Position numbers and translations under genes: made by a program
Part shown: positions 27,868 through 37,024 of the stretch, in pieces
Layout of the letters: each line of letters begins with the position of its first letter
Numbering within the stretch: position 1 is the stretch's first letter
Notes under the pieces: generated by a model
What the model was told of the DNA's origin: nothing
The model's database searches: none
Seen by the model: only the letters and a program-made list of their open reading frames with translations
From: a virus
Reading direction: 5' to 3' (one strand)
IMG/VR virus record: IMGVR_UViG_3300027754_000061
Span: 1-64,000 of that record
DNA length: 64,000 bases

Positions 27868-29535
27868 TCAGCTGACATTGGTAGAGATACGTGTCTTCAA
27901 TGCCTTGGCACGTTCTGCCAGGCTGGCAGTTAGTTTATACCGTTCTCGGACCAAGGCTTTGAGACTGAGTACAATTCTAAAGAATTCGCTTTGTACTCGA
28001 GTGATGTTGTTTGCTGCAAATACATCGCCGGTTTCTTCTATAACCTTGCCTGCTATACCATTGCCGCCGCCGGCTGACACAGCAGCATCATACTTGGCCA
28101 GTGCTGGGTCATATGTGAGGGCATATGTTTTTACCGCAAAGTCTATTGCCGCTTTGAGACTAAATCTCATGTCATCATATTGCTGCTGAGATATTACTTG
28201 TTGATTCTCTAACACTTTTAATTTTTCACCCTCGGCATTGAGTTGTTTTGTTGTGAGTTCTATGTCATTCTTGGCAGCTTCCAGTGCGGCCAATAGGTCG
28301 GCACGTTGCGTGGCTCCGCCCAACACTGGCGGATAGCTAACATAGCTGGGTTCAGGTATCTTGTCATTGCCCAGTACTCTTGTGGTAGCCGCAGTGAGTG
28401 TTTCTCGATTGGTGGTATTTTCGGCCGGAACAGGTGTTACTTGTGCCTTGAACACTTCGGGCACTTTTTGTTCAGTATATCTTACCGCATATGCAGTTGT
28501 ATTAGCCACATCTGTATTAGAAACTCCGGGTGCGATTGCAGCCGCTGCGGTTGCGGCCGACGCTGGCACCCCGGCCGCAGCTGGCGCTCCTTTGAGCCAA
28601 GCTACAGCATTGGAAACACTTTTAGCAGCTAAGACAACAACAGCACCCAATGCAGGAGCACTAAGAGCTCCGGTTGGAACACCAAGAGTTGATAAACCGG
28701 CCAGTCCTTTGACCATTAGATCTTGCTGTATTTTTGCCTGGGCAGGCGCACTGGCCAGCAAATCTGCTCCACTTTTGATCCCCAGTTTACCGGTGAATGA
28801 AGATGCACTCTTGAACAGATCATTTAATGATGCACCTTTTACGGCGGCTAACAAAGAAGTTCCGGGTTTAAACACACCAGCTTTTTCCAACTGAGATGCA
28901 TCGAACCCAAATGACCCTGCTCCTTTCAAGTTACTCAGTTTGTCTGTTGCTTGCCCCACTAGATTTTTCGCCGATGCCATGATTCCAGTCACATCCGGCA
29001 CACTGAGTTTACCAATTGCGCCCAATGCTGGAATCTGTTTGGCAAAATCAGCTGTATTGATAGTTGCACCGCCAGGTACACCACTAATGGCCTTATTGAG
29101 TGTGCCGATAGCAGTGGTAGCAAATGATCCAATGGTACCGGCTGCGCCGGACAATGACCCCTGGAGATTTGATACTGCCGGGCCTATCGCTCCTGTCAGT
29201 CCTGGAACACCTGCAGAAAGACTGCCACTCAATGCACCACCTATGCCGGCTAGACTTTTTGATGCACTGCCTACAAGGCCGGCTGCGCCGGGTATGCCTG
29301 CGCCTAAAGAACCTGTGACCCCACTCAATGCTTGCCCTATTTGAGCTTGAGCACTTTGTAATCCAGCCTGGGCTTGTGTGGATGCACTCAGCACATCTCC
29401 CGGCTTGAGACCGATCAATGATCCTGTGGCAGCTTGCTTGTCAAAGATGGCCTTGGCTTGATCAAAGTTAAGGCCCGGCGGCCCTTTGATTTCAAACGGC
29501 TGACCATTGGGTAAGGTAAATGTAAATCCGGCCAT
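27868..29535 (-). CDS. Ala/Gly-rich virion structural protein of unknown role
   Basis: A 555-residue protein. The first about 50 residues (Phe-Thr-Leu-Pro-Asn-Gly-Gln-Pro-Phe-Glu-Ile, then Gly-Pro-Pro-Gly-Leu, and Leu-Ile-Gly-Leu-Lys-Pro-Gly-Asp-Val-Leu) resemble a family I recall from T4-like aquatic phages. Residues of about 55-200 are Ala, Gly and Ser rich with repeated Gly-Ser-Leu-Gly/Gly-Ala-Leu-Ser elements. The last about 130 residues look like a helical or coiled-coil domain (Ala-Lys-Asn-Asp-Ile-Glu-Leu-Thr-Thr-Lys-Gln-Leu-Asn). It sits between gp5 and gp25, one base from gp5, so a baseplate hub role is likely. No enzymatic motif is visible. Confidence 0.55.
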   Translation of the reverse strand: MAGFTFTLPNGQPFEIKGPPGLNFDQAKAIFDKQAATGSLIGLKPGDVLSASTQAQAGLQSAQAQIGQALSGVTGSLGAGIPGAAGLVGSASKSLAGIGGALSGSLSAGVPGLTGAIGPAVSNLQGSLSGAAGTIGSFATTAIGTLNKAISGVPGGATINTADFAKQIPALGAIGKLSVPDVTGIMASAKNLVGQATDKLSNLKGAGSFGFDASQLEKAGVFKPGTSLLAAVKGASLNDLFKSASSFTGKLGIKSGADLLASAPAQAKIQQDLMVKGLAGLSTLGVPTGALSAPALGAVVVLAAKSVSNAVAWLKGAPAAAGVPASAATAAAAIAPGVSNTDVANTTAYAVRYTEQKVPEVFKAQVTPVPAENTTNRETLTAATTRVLGNDKIPEPSYVSYPPVLGGATQRADLLAALEAAKNDIELTTKQLNAEGEKLKVLENQQVISQQQYDDMRFSLKAAIDFAVKTYALTYDPALAKYDAAVSAGGGNGIAGKVIEETGDVFAANNITRVQSEFFRIVLSLKALVRERYKLTASLAERAKALKTRISTNVS

Positions 29536-29536
29536 G

Positions 29537-31084
29537 TTATTTCGCTATGATTTCTACGCCGGCGGGCACCGGCTCTGCACCCGGTGGCGGTGTGGGTTTT
29601 CCTTTTTCAAAGTTGAACGTAGGAACATCCACACCTTTGTTGTGATATGGATATGGTTCATGCGTGACTATCCTGCTGCAAATACTGTTCAAATCATCGG
29701 GTGCAGCCACCCAACCGTTGCTGGTGCTGAATTGTATGTCTGAAAAAAGAGTTTTGGTCACCGGGTTGGGTGTGGCAACACGGCCGGCAGCTGGTCCATT
29801 GATATCAACCTGCTCCGCAGTGACTATTAATTCACTGCCACTACCCCAGCTGCCGGACGCACTGTTGATAGTGAGGGCACCGTCAGCTTTGACTCCAATG
29901 GTGGCTTTGCTGTACATGGTTATGTCTTGTTGCGCATTGAGTACCATGTTGCCTGCACTTTCTAACTGCATGCGATTAGTACTTTTGATCTGTACGTTTC
30001 TACCGGCAAACATGTTGATGTCTCTGTCCGCGTGGAAATTTATATCCCCTGCGGTACGCATGTTGATAGAGTTGGTAGAATATATATCTACTGTGCCTTC
30101 TGCTCCAAACTCCAACCAGGTTTGCCCATTGGCATGAACAATATAGAAAAAGTTTCCGCTATCATTCATGGTAATCTGATGACCTTTGCTGGTTCTTAGT
30201 CGGAATAGTTGATTGTTATCTTCAAGGTCACCATCATCCATTACCAAAGTATGACCGCCCACCCGCCCTAACACCTCTGCCTGCCCTGGTTTAATAGTTC
30301 CGTCGTTTATTTGCTTTCGAATGTTTTTGGGTTTCATACCACCCTGATAGATAGGACCGCCCGGAGTACTCACTCCAAACACAGCACTGGGTGTTTCACG
30401 TTGACTGGAACTTCTGATGGGTCCGCGCTCAGGATCGTTTATAAGCCCTTGCTGGAACATGATGCCTGCCACATAACTATGTACAGGTTTAGGTTGATTG
30501 AAGAATGCCGGATTATTAAAAATTTCTGAGTTATTGGTATTGATTTCCGATACTGGCAATAACGGAACTGCATTAAAATATTGTTTTTGGTTTTCGTTAT
30601 TGTCATCAATGATATATTGTGAACTGGACCCAATGGCCGGCAACATGCCGCCTAGCCCTTGTTCAGGCACAGTACCAATGTAGTATCCTTGATCTCGTTG
30701 ACCGTTCACAAATACACACAGCACAGTCACACCCACATCCGGCGGAGTAAACCACATGCCATAGCTGTTTTGATTTCCTGGGTAGCTGCCGAGTGAGTCG
30801 GTAGACCCACCAGCAGGAGGTGGAGGGGTAGACCCACCAAATTGTTGCATGTAGCTGACCGTGGTCCAATTCTGAGGATCGTCCTCGGGCGAAGTTGCGG
30901 CAACCACATTGGTTCCGGGATTCCCGGAAACAAACGCGTCAATGTATACCTGCAGTCTACCAGATCTAGTAGGATCCACAGTAGATTTGATCACTCCAGT
31001 GAATGGACCAAATTCTGCCGGGTATCCACCACGATCAAATCTATAACTGGGGTCTTTTTTATTGCGCTGAATATTATTTGCCAT
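29537..31084 (-). CDS. 5: Baseplate hub/spike protein gp5-like (no obvious lysozyme domain)
   Basis: A 515-residue protein. An N-terminal OB-fold-like region (Phe-Gly-Pro-Phe-Thr-Gly-Val-Ile-Lys-Ser-Thr-Val; Gly-Arg-Leu-Gln-Val-Tyr-Ile; Pro-Asp-Val-Gly-Val-Thr-Val-Leu-Cys-Val-Phe-Val-Asn-Gly) matches the gp5/VgrG start. From about residue 300 the sequence forms repeated short strands (Asp-Ile-Asn-Phe-His-Ala-Asp-Arg-Asp-Ile-Asn-Met, Val-Gln-Ile-Lys-Ser-Thr), the spike beta-helix. T4 gp5 has a lysozyme domain between these parts; I do not see it here. A separate peptidase is fused to the tape-measure protein at 49927 instead. The gene lies between two hub-like genes. Confidence 0.8.
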   Translation of the reverse strand: MANNIQRNKKDPSYRFDRGGYPAEFGPFTGVIKSTVDPTRSGRLQVYIDAFVSGNPGTNVVAATSPEDDPQNWTTVSYMQQFGGSTPPPPAGGSTDSLGSYPGNQNSYGMWFTPPDVGVTVLCVFVNGQRDQGYYIGTVPEQGLGGMLPAIGSSSQYIIDDNNENQKQYFNAVPLLPVSEINTNNSEIFNNPAFFNQPKPVHSYVAGIMFQQGLINDPERGPIRSSSQRETPSAVFGVSTPGGPIYQGGMKPKNIRKQINDGTIKPGQAEVLGRVGGHTLVMDDGDLEDNNQLFRLRTSKGHQITMNDSGNFFYIVHANGQTWLEFGAEGTVDIYSTNSINMRTAGDINFHADRDINMFAGRNVQIKSTNRMQLESAGNMVLNAQQDITMYSKATIGVKADGALTINSASGSWGSGSELIVTAEQVDINGPAAGRVATPNPVTKTLFSDIQFSTSNGWVAAPDDLNSICSRIVTHEPYPYHNKGVDVPTFNFEKGKPTPPPGAEPVPAGVEIIAK

Positions 31085-33978
31085 TATGGATCTCTACGTG
31101 TTAGATAAGGTGGTATATTTACTGCGGAAGCCTGCAATGCATCAATTGATGTTCGGCCTGCACCGGGCACCAGTACCGGAGGTGAATTCAGTACTGCCCC
31201 AAATCCGTATCCGCCCACTGTTTGTCCATTGCTGGTCACTGCTGTGGGAGGCAATGACGGTACCACATTTTGCACTTCAGTTATTGGGCCCCGAGCGTTA
31301 TCTATCGCGGCATATTGTTCTGCTGTGGTAGCTGGTACATTTGAACCGGCAACTGCTGCCGGCTGGGCCGGGGCCGGTGTGGTGCCTGTGCTGAGTGCTG
31401 CTGCCGATACCACTGATGCTGCTGCTGTATTAGTATTGGTTGCAAATCTGTTTGACGCCGATGCTGTTGCAGGTTGAGTTCGCTCGCTTGGAGACTCACC
31501 AATGGCCACTCGACTACTATCTGCAGCTGAGTATTGGGCTGCTGTGGTGATCTGCTTTGGTTTGTTGAACAGGCATATCAATCCTTCAATGGTCTGTTCA
31601 AATTGTCCGTTACGGAATTCATGCACTACCTTTGTTGCCTGATAGATATTACTTTGCAATGGTTCTCGTTCGCCATATTTTTGGAATGTTTTGGCATACG
31701 GATCAGCCAGGCCGGTGGAGATATCATAGTCCTCGGGACGTTGCCATGCAATCTCGTATAATGCTTGTACGGTATCAAAAGAAATAGTGCCGTCGGGCAA
31801 AAATCCCAGATCAGCTTCTTGTTTGAATCCATTGATCCCGATAGGGCTAACCAAACTACCTTGCTGTATCCAGGCAGGATCGCCGATTATTCGGATCTTA
31901 GAGCTGCCTAGCATTTCGGGCGAGTAAAGATATTCGGCAGCATTCGCGCTGCCTTCGTTGACATTGTTGGACCCAAGGCCCACAGGTTGTGTGCTTCGAG
32001 GTGCATATCCTGTTTTTAAAAGGTAAACTTCATCTCGATAAAGATCATTTTTGCTGGCAGATAGTATCCTCGTCTGTGCATCCAAGGCCGATGTGTCGCC
32101 GGCACCATTGACTGTCATTTGGTACATGCTGTCAAATCTTGCCGAGAAATCAAGTATGGCTTTGTTTTCTCCGGTGAACCAATATTTGTATTCTTTGTGT
32201 AGCCCCGGAAATGTTTTCAATACAGGAAATCTAGTGCTATGTAAATTTGGTACTGCATACTTGGTTATGGTATATCGCATGTTGTAGGCATAATCGTTTC
32301 GGATGGGATCAATGGCGTCGCCAATGGGCCTGGCAGAAAATGTGATCAGATACCAGGTTGGTGGATCAGTGTTATTGCTGCTTGCACCTGTGCCGCCGTC
32401 GGAATCATTTTTTGTTATTTGCTTTTGTGTAATGTATCGGCTGTCACGTATGACAAGATCCAGCATTTTGATAATAGGCATTCCGGCAGTTATGGGAATC
32501 GTATATCTGGTAATGGAAGCAGGGGTCTTAGAGGAATCCAAACTGCCAGGTGACAGAAATGCAGGTCGACCCATTGGCACAATCTTCTTGTCTTTGAAAG
32601 TTTCCAAGGCTCCCAACGAAGCCGATTTAATTTCTTCAGCATTCACAAACACAATGTCGTATGTGTCGGGCTGTTGCCATCCAGATTGCTTTGCTACTCG
32701 TTTTGCATTTGCGTTTAGTGCTTCCACTAATCCCCCGGCAGAAGACGTAGGCGCTGCCACAGCAGGTTCGGGTGCGTTTGCTCCGCCGCCACCGGTGCTT
32801 TTGAATGGCGTGGTGCTCTGCCCAGGAGAATCTGCCGGAGCGTCAGCAGGTCCTGCTGAAGTGATAGATCTGCCGCCAAAAAATTCACCCACCGTGCCGG
32901 CAGTGATCTGAAAATCTGATGAGATAGTTCCACTTTTTGAACTGCCGCCAGTCAGCTGTCCCACTGGTGCACCAGTAAACTCATAGCTGACTAATTTGTT
33001 ACCCACTGACCAATTGACACCTTTTATCAAAAAAGGAATGTATTTTACCACAACCGCTTTTGAATTCTGAGCGCCGGCTGTGGTTGCAGTATTGCCAGGT
33101 GTGACTAGATTGCCGGTTTGATCGTAACCAAAAAAACTTATGACCATGAGATAGTGCGCTGCTGCCCAGTTGGATTTATCACCGGCTGGACGTTGAGCTT
33201 TCACAGCATTTTTTAGTCTGTCTAACAGTGTGATACCTGTGGGCTCGGTCACAGTGAATTTTATATCTGTGGCCATGTGCGCGCCTTGGGTCTGTTTGCC
33301 GGCCATGAGAGTTTCTATGGTTATGTTGTCTATGTAAAAATCATGATCAAAAAATTTATTACCAGTGCCCGGGGCTTTGCCTCCACTCTGGAACAAGAGT
33401 TGGCTGTTGGGAATAATCCTATTGCCATCTTGAAAATTACCATACTGTGCAGGAGTCAATAGATAGACCGACGCCTGATATGTGTAGCTGCTGAATTTGT
33501 CCAGTACATTGGGTGTTGGTAATATAATTTTTGGGCCAACACCGGTCACATTAACTCGAACAGCAGGTGTTGCTGCCGTTTCTTCTCTACTAACAGGCTT
33601 ATTGCCTACGCCATTGACTTCAGTTGTGTATACTGTATTAGGACCATAGACGGGAGCACCAGCCGTGGGTGGAGCAGCTTTGGCAACCACTGTTCCGGTA
33701 GTGCCCGGTCCCGGCTCAACAGGGGTCGGAGCCGAGGCGGCAGTAGAACTGGGAGTTGGTTGTGCAGCAGCCACAGCTGGAGCCTCTGCCACTGCGGTTT
33801 CTACACCTGCCAGCTGTTCTTTGCTGGCAGCAATCCGCGTTAGTAATTGTTTCTGATATCCCGGAAGAGCGTATTCGGGTTTGGTAAGATCAGCTTCTAA
33901 ACTGGCTATGTATTTGTTAAGAAACGCAATTTCATCCTGCTTGTTCCTGATAAGTCCATTACTATTAACAGTAGCCAT
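31084..33978 (-). CDS. Large baseplate hub-like structural protein (candidate gp27 analogue)
   Basis: A 964-residue protein directly upstream of gp5, with a one-base stop/start overlap (TAATG). Residues of about 60-130 are Ala/Pro/Thr-rich linker. The following part contains Ser-Ser-Tyr-Thr-Tyr-Gln-Ala-Ser-Val-Tyr-Leu-Leu-Thr-Pro and Tyr-Ile-Asp-Asn-Ile-Thr-Ile-Glu-Thr. The C-terminal third has Gly-Asp-Pro-Ala-Trp-Ile-Gln-Gln-Gly and Glu-Phe-Arg-Asn-Gly-Gln-Phe-Glu-Gln-Thr, reminiscent of tail hub proteins that bind the gp5 spike. Position and these features suggest that it replaces gp27, but I cannot show homology from sequence alone. The tail of about 130 residues is again low complexity. 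Confidence 0.5.
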   Translation of the reverse strand: MATVNSNGLIRNKQDEIAFLNKYIASLEADLTKPEYALPGYQKQLLTRIAASKEQLAGVETAVAEAPAVAAAQPTPSSTAASAPTPVEPGPGTTGTVVAKAAPPTAGAPVYGPNTVYTTEVNGVGNKPVSREETAATPAVRVNVTGVGPKIILPTPNVLDKFSSYTYQASVYLLTPAQYGNFQDGNRIIPNSQLLFQSGGKAPGTGNKFFDHDFYIDNITIETLMAGKQTQGAHMATDIKFTVTEPTGITLLDRLKNAVKAQRPAGDKSNWAAAHYLMVISFFGYDQTGNLVTPGNTATTAGAQNSKAVVVKYIPFLIKGVNWSVGNKLVSYEFTGAPVGQLTGGSSKSGTISSDFQITAGTVGEFFGGRSITSAGPADAPADSPGQSTTPFKSTGGGGANAPEPAVAAPTSSAGGLVEALNANAKRVAKQSGWQQPDTYDIVFVNAEEIKSASLGALETFKDKKIVPMGRPAFLSPGSLDSSKTPASITRYTIPITAGMPIIKMLDLVIRDSRYITQKQITKNDSDGGTGASSNNTDPPTWYLITFSARPIGDAIDPIRNDYAYNMRYTITKYAVPNLHSTRFPVLKTFPGLHKEYKYWFTGENKAILDFSARFDSMYQMTVNGAGDTSALDAQTRILSASKNDLYRDEVYLLKTGYAPRSTQPVGLGSNNVNEGSANAAEYLYSPEMLGSSKIRIIGDPAWIQQGSLVSPIGINGFKQEADLGFLPDGTISFDTVQALYEIAWQRPEDYDISTGLADPYAKTFQKYGEREPLQSNIYQATKVVHEFRNGQFEQTIEGLICLFNKPKQITTAAQYSAADSSRVAIGESPSERTQPATASASNRFATNTNTAAASVVSAAALSTGTTPAPAQPAAVAGSNVPATTAEQYAAIDNARGPITEVQNVVPSLPPTAVTSNGQTVGGYGFGAVLNSPPVLVPGAGRTSIDALQASAVNIPPYLTRRDP

Positions 33979-33981
33979 ATG

Positions 33982-34281
33982 TTAGAATCCCAGTGCTGTT
34001 TTCAATGTGCCGAGTTTGGGCAGATAGATAAAAGTGTTTGCTACAAAATCAAATGGTGGTTTGGTCAGGGTGTTAGGATTGCGTTGATAGAACACCCACC
34101 ACAGACTCGGAGTCCCATACAGATCATAGGCCAACAAGTCAGGACGATATTGATATGTGAGATTTATCGTAAATGTAAGATCATCATTCTCTACCGGGAT
34201 AGGTCGGTTGACCATCTTGTCAAGATAGAACTGAGTGAATGGTGTGTTGTAGTATGGACTGGTTGTGTCGTAGGTGGCCAT
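33982..34281 (-). CDS. 53: Baseplate wedge protein gp53
   Basis: A 99-residue protein. The run Ser-Pro-Tyr-Tyr-Asn-Thr-Pro, then Arg-Pro-Ile-Pro, Tyr-Gln-Tyr-Arg-Pro-Asp-Leu-Leu-Ala-Tyr-Asp-Leu-Tyr-Gly, Leu-Trp-Trp-Val-Phe and a final Ile-Tyr-Leu-Pro is the core of the gp53 family, including the LysM-like end. gp53 joins neighbouring wedges to each other in the assembled baseplate. T4 gp53 is about twice as long; this is the short form common in aquatic relatives. Its ATG overlaps the stop of the gene upstream (TAATG), and it lies three bases before the hub-like gene. Confidence 0.85.
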   Translation of the reverse strand: MATYDTTSPYYNTPFTQFYLDKMVNRPIPVENDDLTFTINLTYQYRPDLLAYDLYGTPSLWWVFYQRNPNTLTKPPFDFVANTFIYLPKLGTLKTALGF

Positions 34282-36011
34282 TACCAGAATCCTCCGCGTA
34301 TTAGGTTACCATTGGCGAAATCAGCCAGGCTGAATAGTTTGCTGACTTGTTCTCTGGTTTGCATAGGCATGAGAGTCAGACTTATCTCTATCTTGGTGGG
34401 AACGTATGTGGCTGCTGCTGTGTTGTTTACTGAATTAGTTACAGGCTGTGGACTGGGTTTGTTTGGGGTAGCGCCCGGAAACAATCCGGACAATCCCAAT
34501 CTACTGGCTATTCCCACCAGCGGGTTGGATGGTGGCGCTGCATAAGATGGCCGGCGGCTCAACAAATCAGTGCCAAAATTGTTGGGATTGTTGGCTCGTA
34601 TGTAATCTACATCTGCAGGCAACGAATAGTCGAATGATGTGACCACCGCAGGATGATTGTTGAATTGATATTCGCCTAATCCATTGAGATACACCAATGG
34701 AGGTGGTGCGCCGCGTTGTTTGTCTTGGCCATAGAACATCTTGGTAACTGATCTGAAAAAATGTATCACAGCCAACATGTATGCTGCTTCACTGGTATCT
34801 TGTGCAGTGAATGTACCACGTATGCTGATGTCATCCACGCTGCTGTTCTGATAGAATGCGCCTCGATAATTTGAATGCACCAGTTCATAGCTGTTGTATT
34901 TGGCTCTATAACTCATCTGCACCTGAGGAGTGTAGGGAAATATCACTCCGTTGGTTCCTCTTAGAGGTTCTAGTATGCCGGCACCCGGAGAACCAACCCC
35001 GCCGGCACCGCCAACTTTGTTAGAGTTATTAGGAGATTTAGGAGGAACCTTGTAAAGATAATCGGCGCCTTCTGCAAGACTGATACGGAATCGCCACTCA
35101 ATATTGCCCGGTTGCTTGTACGTGGATTGTATTGCAGCCTGCTGATTGGCATTGTTCAGACGAGCTGTTTCGGCGTTGCTCTGATTCTCTGCATTGCGTG
35201 CTGTGTTTGCAGCCACCTGCTGGTCTATACCTGCAAATTCATCTGCTGGGCGTGGCGCAAAAGTTTCAACATAATTGTTGGGATCTGCATTTCCGGCTGC
35301 GGCCAATCTGGCAGTTTCTGCGGCACTTTCATTGGGCGGAGTAGGCGCTGTTGCCAATGCTTGTTGGGCAGTGGCAGGATCAAGTGTCTGGGTGGGTACC
35401 AGTTGTGGTGCAGGAGCGGTGTTGGCTGGTCCCACATCCTGTGGTCGTATGCCCCCTGGTATGTTTGTGTCAGTCACCGGCGGTGCTTGGTCGTACCCAG
35501 GTCGTGATGCACTGATTGCCGCATCACGTGCAGCATCAGAAGTGGTCACTATCACTGGATTAGGGATAGACGAAGATACCCTTGGGTCTGTAGGAGAAAA
35601 TTGAGTAGGACTGGGTGCTGCCTCGGCGGCCAGTGTGGGGCGAGGCACTGCTTGTACTTGCTCAAATGGAGCAAATGGACTGGTAGCAGTAAGGTCCAGT
35701 CCAGTTACCGGTCTTGGTGCAATCTCTACAGTTGGCAGTGCAGACAGTGGCGGCAATGCACTAGTGGCTAATGCTGCCATCTGTGTGGGTAGTCCGGATA
35801 CTGTTTGTGCAAAATCCACAGCCTGGAATGTGGCCTGTGCAGTTGCTGGCACAGCATTGGCTCCGGGTATCAATGAACCAAGATTGCCGTTGTTGCCCAG
35901 TGCAAAATCTTTTGTGGCAGCTATGCCGGATTGTACGGCTGCATTGGCCGTGTTTAGGCCAGTTTGTATCAGCTTGTTAAATAGTCCTGCTTGATTGGGA
36001 TCGTATGCCAT
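34281..36011 (-). CDS. Baseplate tail-tube initiator/cap-like protein (gp48/gp54-type)
   Basis: A 576-residue protein. The N-terminal about 300 residues are Ala/Pro/Thr-rich linker without motif. The C-terminal part holds Gly-Val-Ile-Phe-Pro-Tyr-Thr-Pro-Gln-Val, then a helix of the type Ala-Val-Ile-His-Phe-Phe-Arg-Ser-Val-Thr-Lys-Met-Phe-Tyr-Gly and Phe-Asp-Tyr-Ser-Leu-Pro-Ala-Asp-Val-Asp-Tyr-Ile. I associate these with the tail-tube-fold proteins gp48 and gp54 that cap the hub and start tube polymerisation. It is the first gene of the minus-strand tail block, next to gp53 as in relatives. The choice between gp48 and gp54 is not possible from sequence alone. Confidence 0.55.
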   Translation of the reverse strand: MAYDPNQAGLFNKLIQTGLNTANAAVQSGIAATKDFALGNNGNLGSLIPGANAVPATAQATFQAVDFAQTVSGLPTQMAALATSALPPLSALPTVEIAPRPVTGLDLTATSPFAPFEQVQAVPRPTLAAEAAPSPTQFSPTDPRVSSSIPNPVIVTTSDAARDAAISASRPGYDQAPPVTDTNIPGGIRPQDVGPANTAPAPQLVPTQTLDPATAQQALATAPTPPNESAAETARLAAAGNADPNNYVETFAPRPADEFAGIDQQVAANTARNAENQSNAETARLNNANQQAAIQSTYKQPGNIEWRFRISLAEGADYLYKVPPKSPNNSNKVGGAGGVGSPGAGILEPLRGTNGVIFPYTPQVQMSYRAKYNSYELVHSNYRGAFYQNSSVDDISIRGTFTAQDTSEAAYMLAVIHFFRSVTKMFYGQDKQRGAPPPLVYLNGLGEYQFNNHPAVVTSFDYSLPADVDYIRANNPNNFGTDLLSRRPSYAAPPSNPLVGIASRLGLSGLFPGATPNKPSPQPVTNSVNNTAAATYVPTKIEISLTLMPMQTREQVSKLFSLADFANGNLIRGGFW

Positions 36012-36027
36012 TTTTGTTCCTGTATCT

Positions 36028-36035
36028 TATTTAGC
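36028..36035 (-). promoter_or_regulatory. Possible late promoter GCTAAATA for the tail block
   Basis: On the minus strand GCTAAATA keeps the TAAATA core of the late promoter and lies 16 bases before the ATG at 36011, with an AGGAAC ribosome-binding region in between. Two of eight bases differ from consensus, so support is weak, but a promoter is needed here because the block starts at a divergent junction. Confidence 0.35.
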
Positions 36036-36066
36036 AGGTGGAAAAACGGCATAGTTTATATAAAGG

Positions 36067-36099
36067 TTGACAACATCACACAGTGTGTTACAATAAATA
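36067..36099 (+). promoter_or_regulatory. Sigma70-type promoter upstream of gp55, overlapping a late-like octamer
   Basis: TTGACA (36067-36072), a 16-base spacer and TACAAT (36089-36094) form a good host-type promoter. AATAAATA (36092-36099), one base from the T4 late octamer, overlaps its -10. An AGGAG ribosome-binding site at 36106-36110 stands five bases before the ATG at 36116. The arrangement would let host polymerase start gp55 synthesis and gp55 sustain it. Confidence 0.65.
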
Positions 36100-36115
36100 T
36101 ATATCAGGAGAATTC

Positions 36116-37024
36116 ATGTCTTTATTACCAAAGTCAGCCCCCCGTGTGAACTATCTCAACAACAGAGATATCTTAAAAGAAATACATCTAAGCAAAAACA
36201 ACTACTGCTGGTATCAAGACCGTGGGGCGGATCATCAATTTGATATCATCTTGCCCAGTCTTGACAAAATAAATCAACGCACCATTGCCGAAGCACGCCG
36301 AAACCGTGCAGATCGCATCAAAAGAGAAACTGGTGAGATTGTTGATCCCAAGAAAATCCCCAACACAGATATTGTTTTTCGTATCACCGTGTGGGACCAT
36401 GTGCCTATGGCTCCGAAGAAAATAACCAAAGCAGAAGCCAAAGCTAAACGCAAACGCCTGGAAGACATACTAGATCTAGACGATGCTGTGGAAGAAGATG
36501 ATCCTTTGGCCGAGTTGTTAGATGTACCAGTGTTGAGTTTGAATCACGTGAGATTGAATTTTCCACCGTTTGAACACTACCGTATAGATGAAGAAAAAGC
36601 ACCGTTTATCGTAGGACGCAGTCATTGGAAGGGCAGTCTCGATGATGGCGAATTTTCAAAGGATCATGGAGAGATGACACGCAAGTTGGCCACCATGTTC
36701 ATGAAGTTGTGCGAACGCTATGCCACTAGATCAAACTGGCGTGGATACACCTACAATGAAGAGATGCGTGGGCAAGCCTTGTTACAGTTGAGCCAGATTG
36801 GATTGCAGTTTGACGAGTCAAAATCGCAGAATCCGTTTGCGTATTACACTGCTGCTATCACCAACAGTTTTACCCGTATCTTGAACATTGAGAAGAAGAT
36901 GCAAAACATCCGTGATGACATCCTTGAGATGAACGGACTCAATCCGTCATGGACTCGACAGAATTCAGGCAAGGCAGGTATGGCTGCCATGAGCGGTCCG
37001 GTTGTAAGCACCTTGGACGAATGA
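36116..37024 (+). CDS. 55: Late-transcription sigma factor gp55
   Basis: A 302-residue protein. The ATG at 36116 is chosen over an upstream in-frame ATG because AGGAG lies at the right distance. The start (Val-Asn-Tyr-Leu-Asn-Asn-Arg-Asp-Ile-Leu-Lys-Glu-Ile) parallels T4 gp55 (Tyr-Asn-Tyr-Val-Asn-Asn-Lys-Glu-Leu-Leu). Residues of about 205-270 hold the sigma region 2 core: Trp-Arg-Gly-Tyr-Thr, Gly-Leu-Gln-Phe-Asp-Glu-Ser-Lys-Ser-Gln-Asn-Pro-Phe-Ala-Tyr, then a basic helix. Between them is an insertion of more than 100 residues, mostly charged, absent from T4 gp55 (185 residues). The C-terminus lacks an obvious hydrophobic clamp-binding peptide. It would direct RNA polymerase to TATAAATA promoters. 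Confidence 0.85.
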   Translation: MSLLPKSAPRVNYLNNRDILKEIHLSKNNYCWYQDRGADHQFDIILPSLDKINQRTIAEARRNRADRIKRETGEIVDPKKIPNTDIVFRITVWDHVPMAPKKITKAEAKAKRKRLEDILDLDDAVEEDDPLAELLDVPVLSLNHVRLNFPPFEHYRIDEEKAPFIVGRSHWKGSLDDGEFSKDHGEMTRKLATMFMKLCERYATRSNWRGYTYNEEMRGQALLQLSQIGLQFDESKSQNPFAYYTAAITNSFTRILNIEKKMQNIRDDILEMNGLNPSWTRQNSGKAGMAAMSGPVVSTLDE

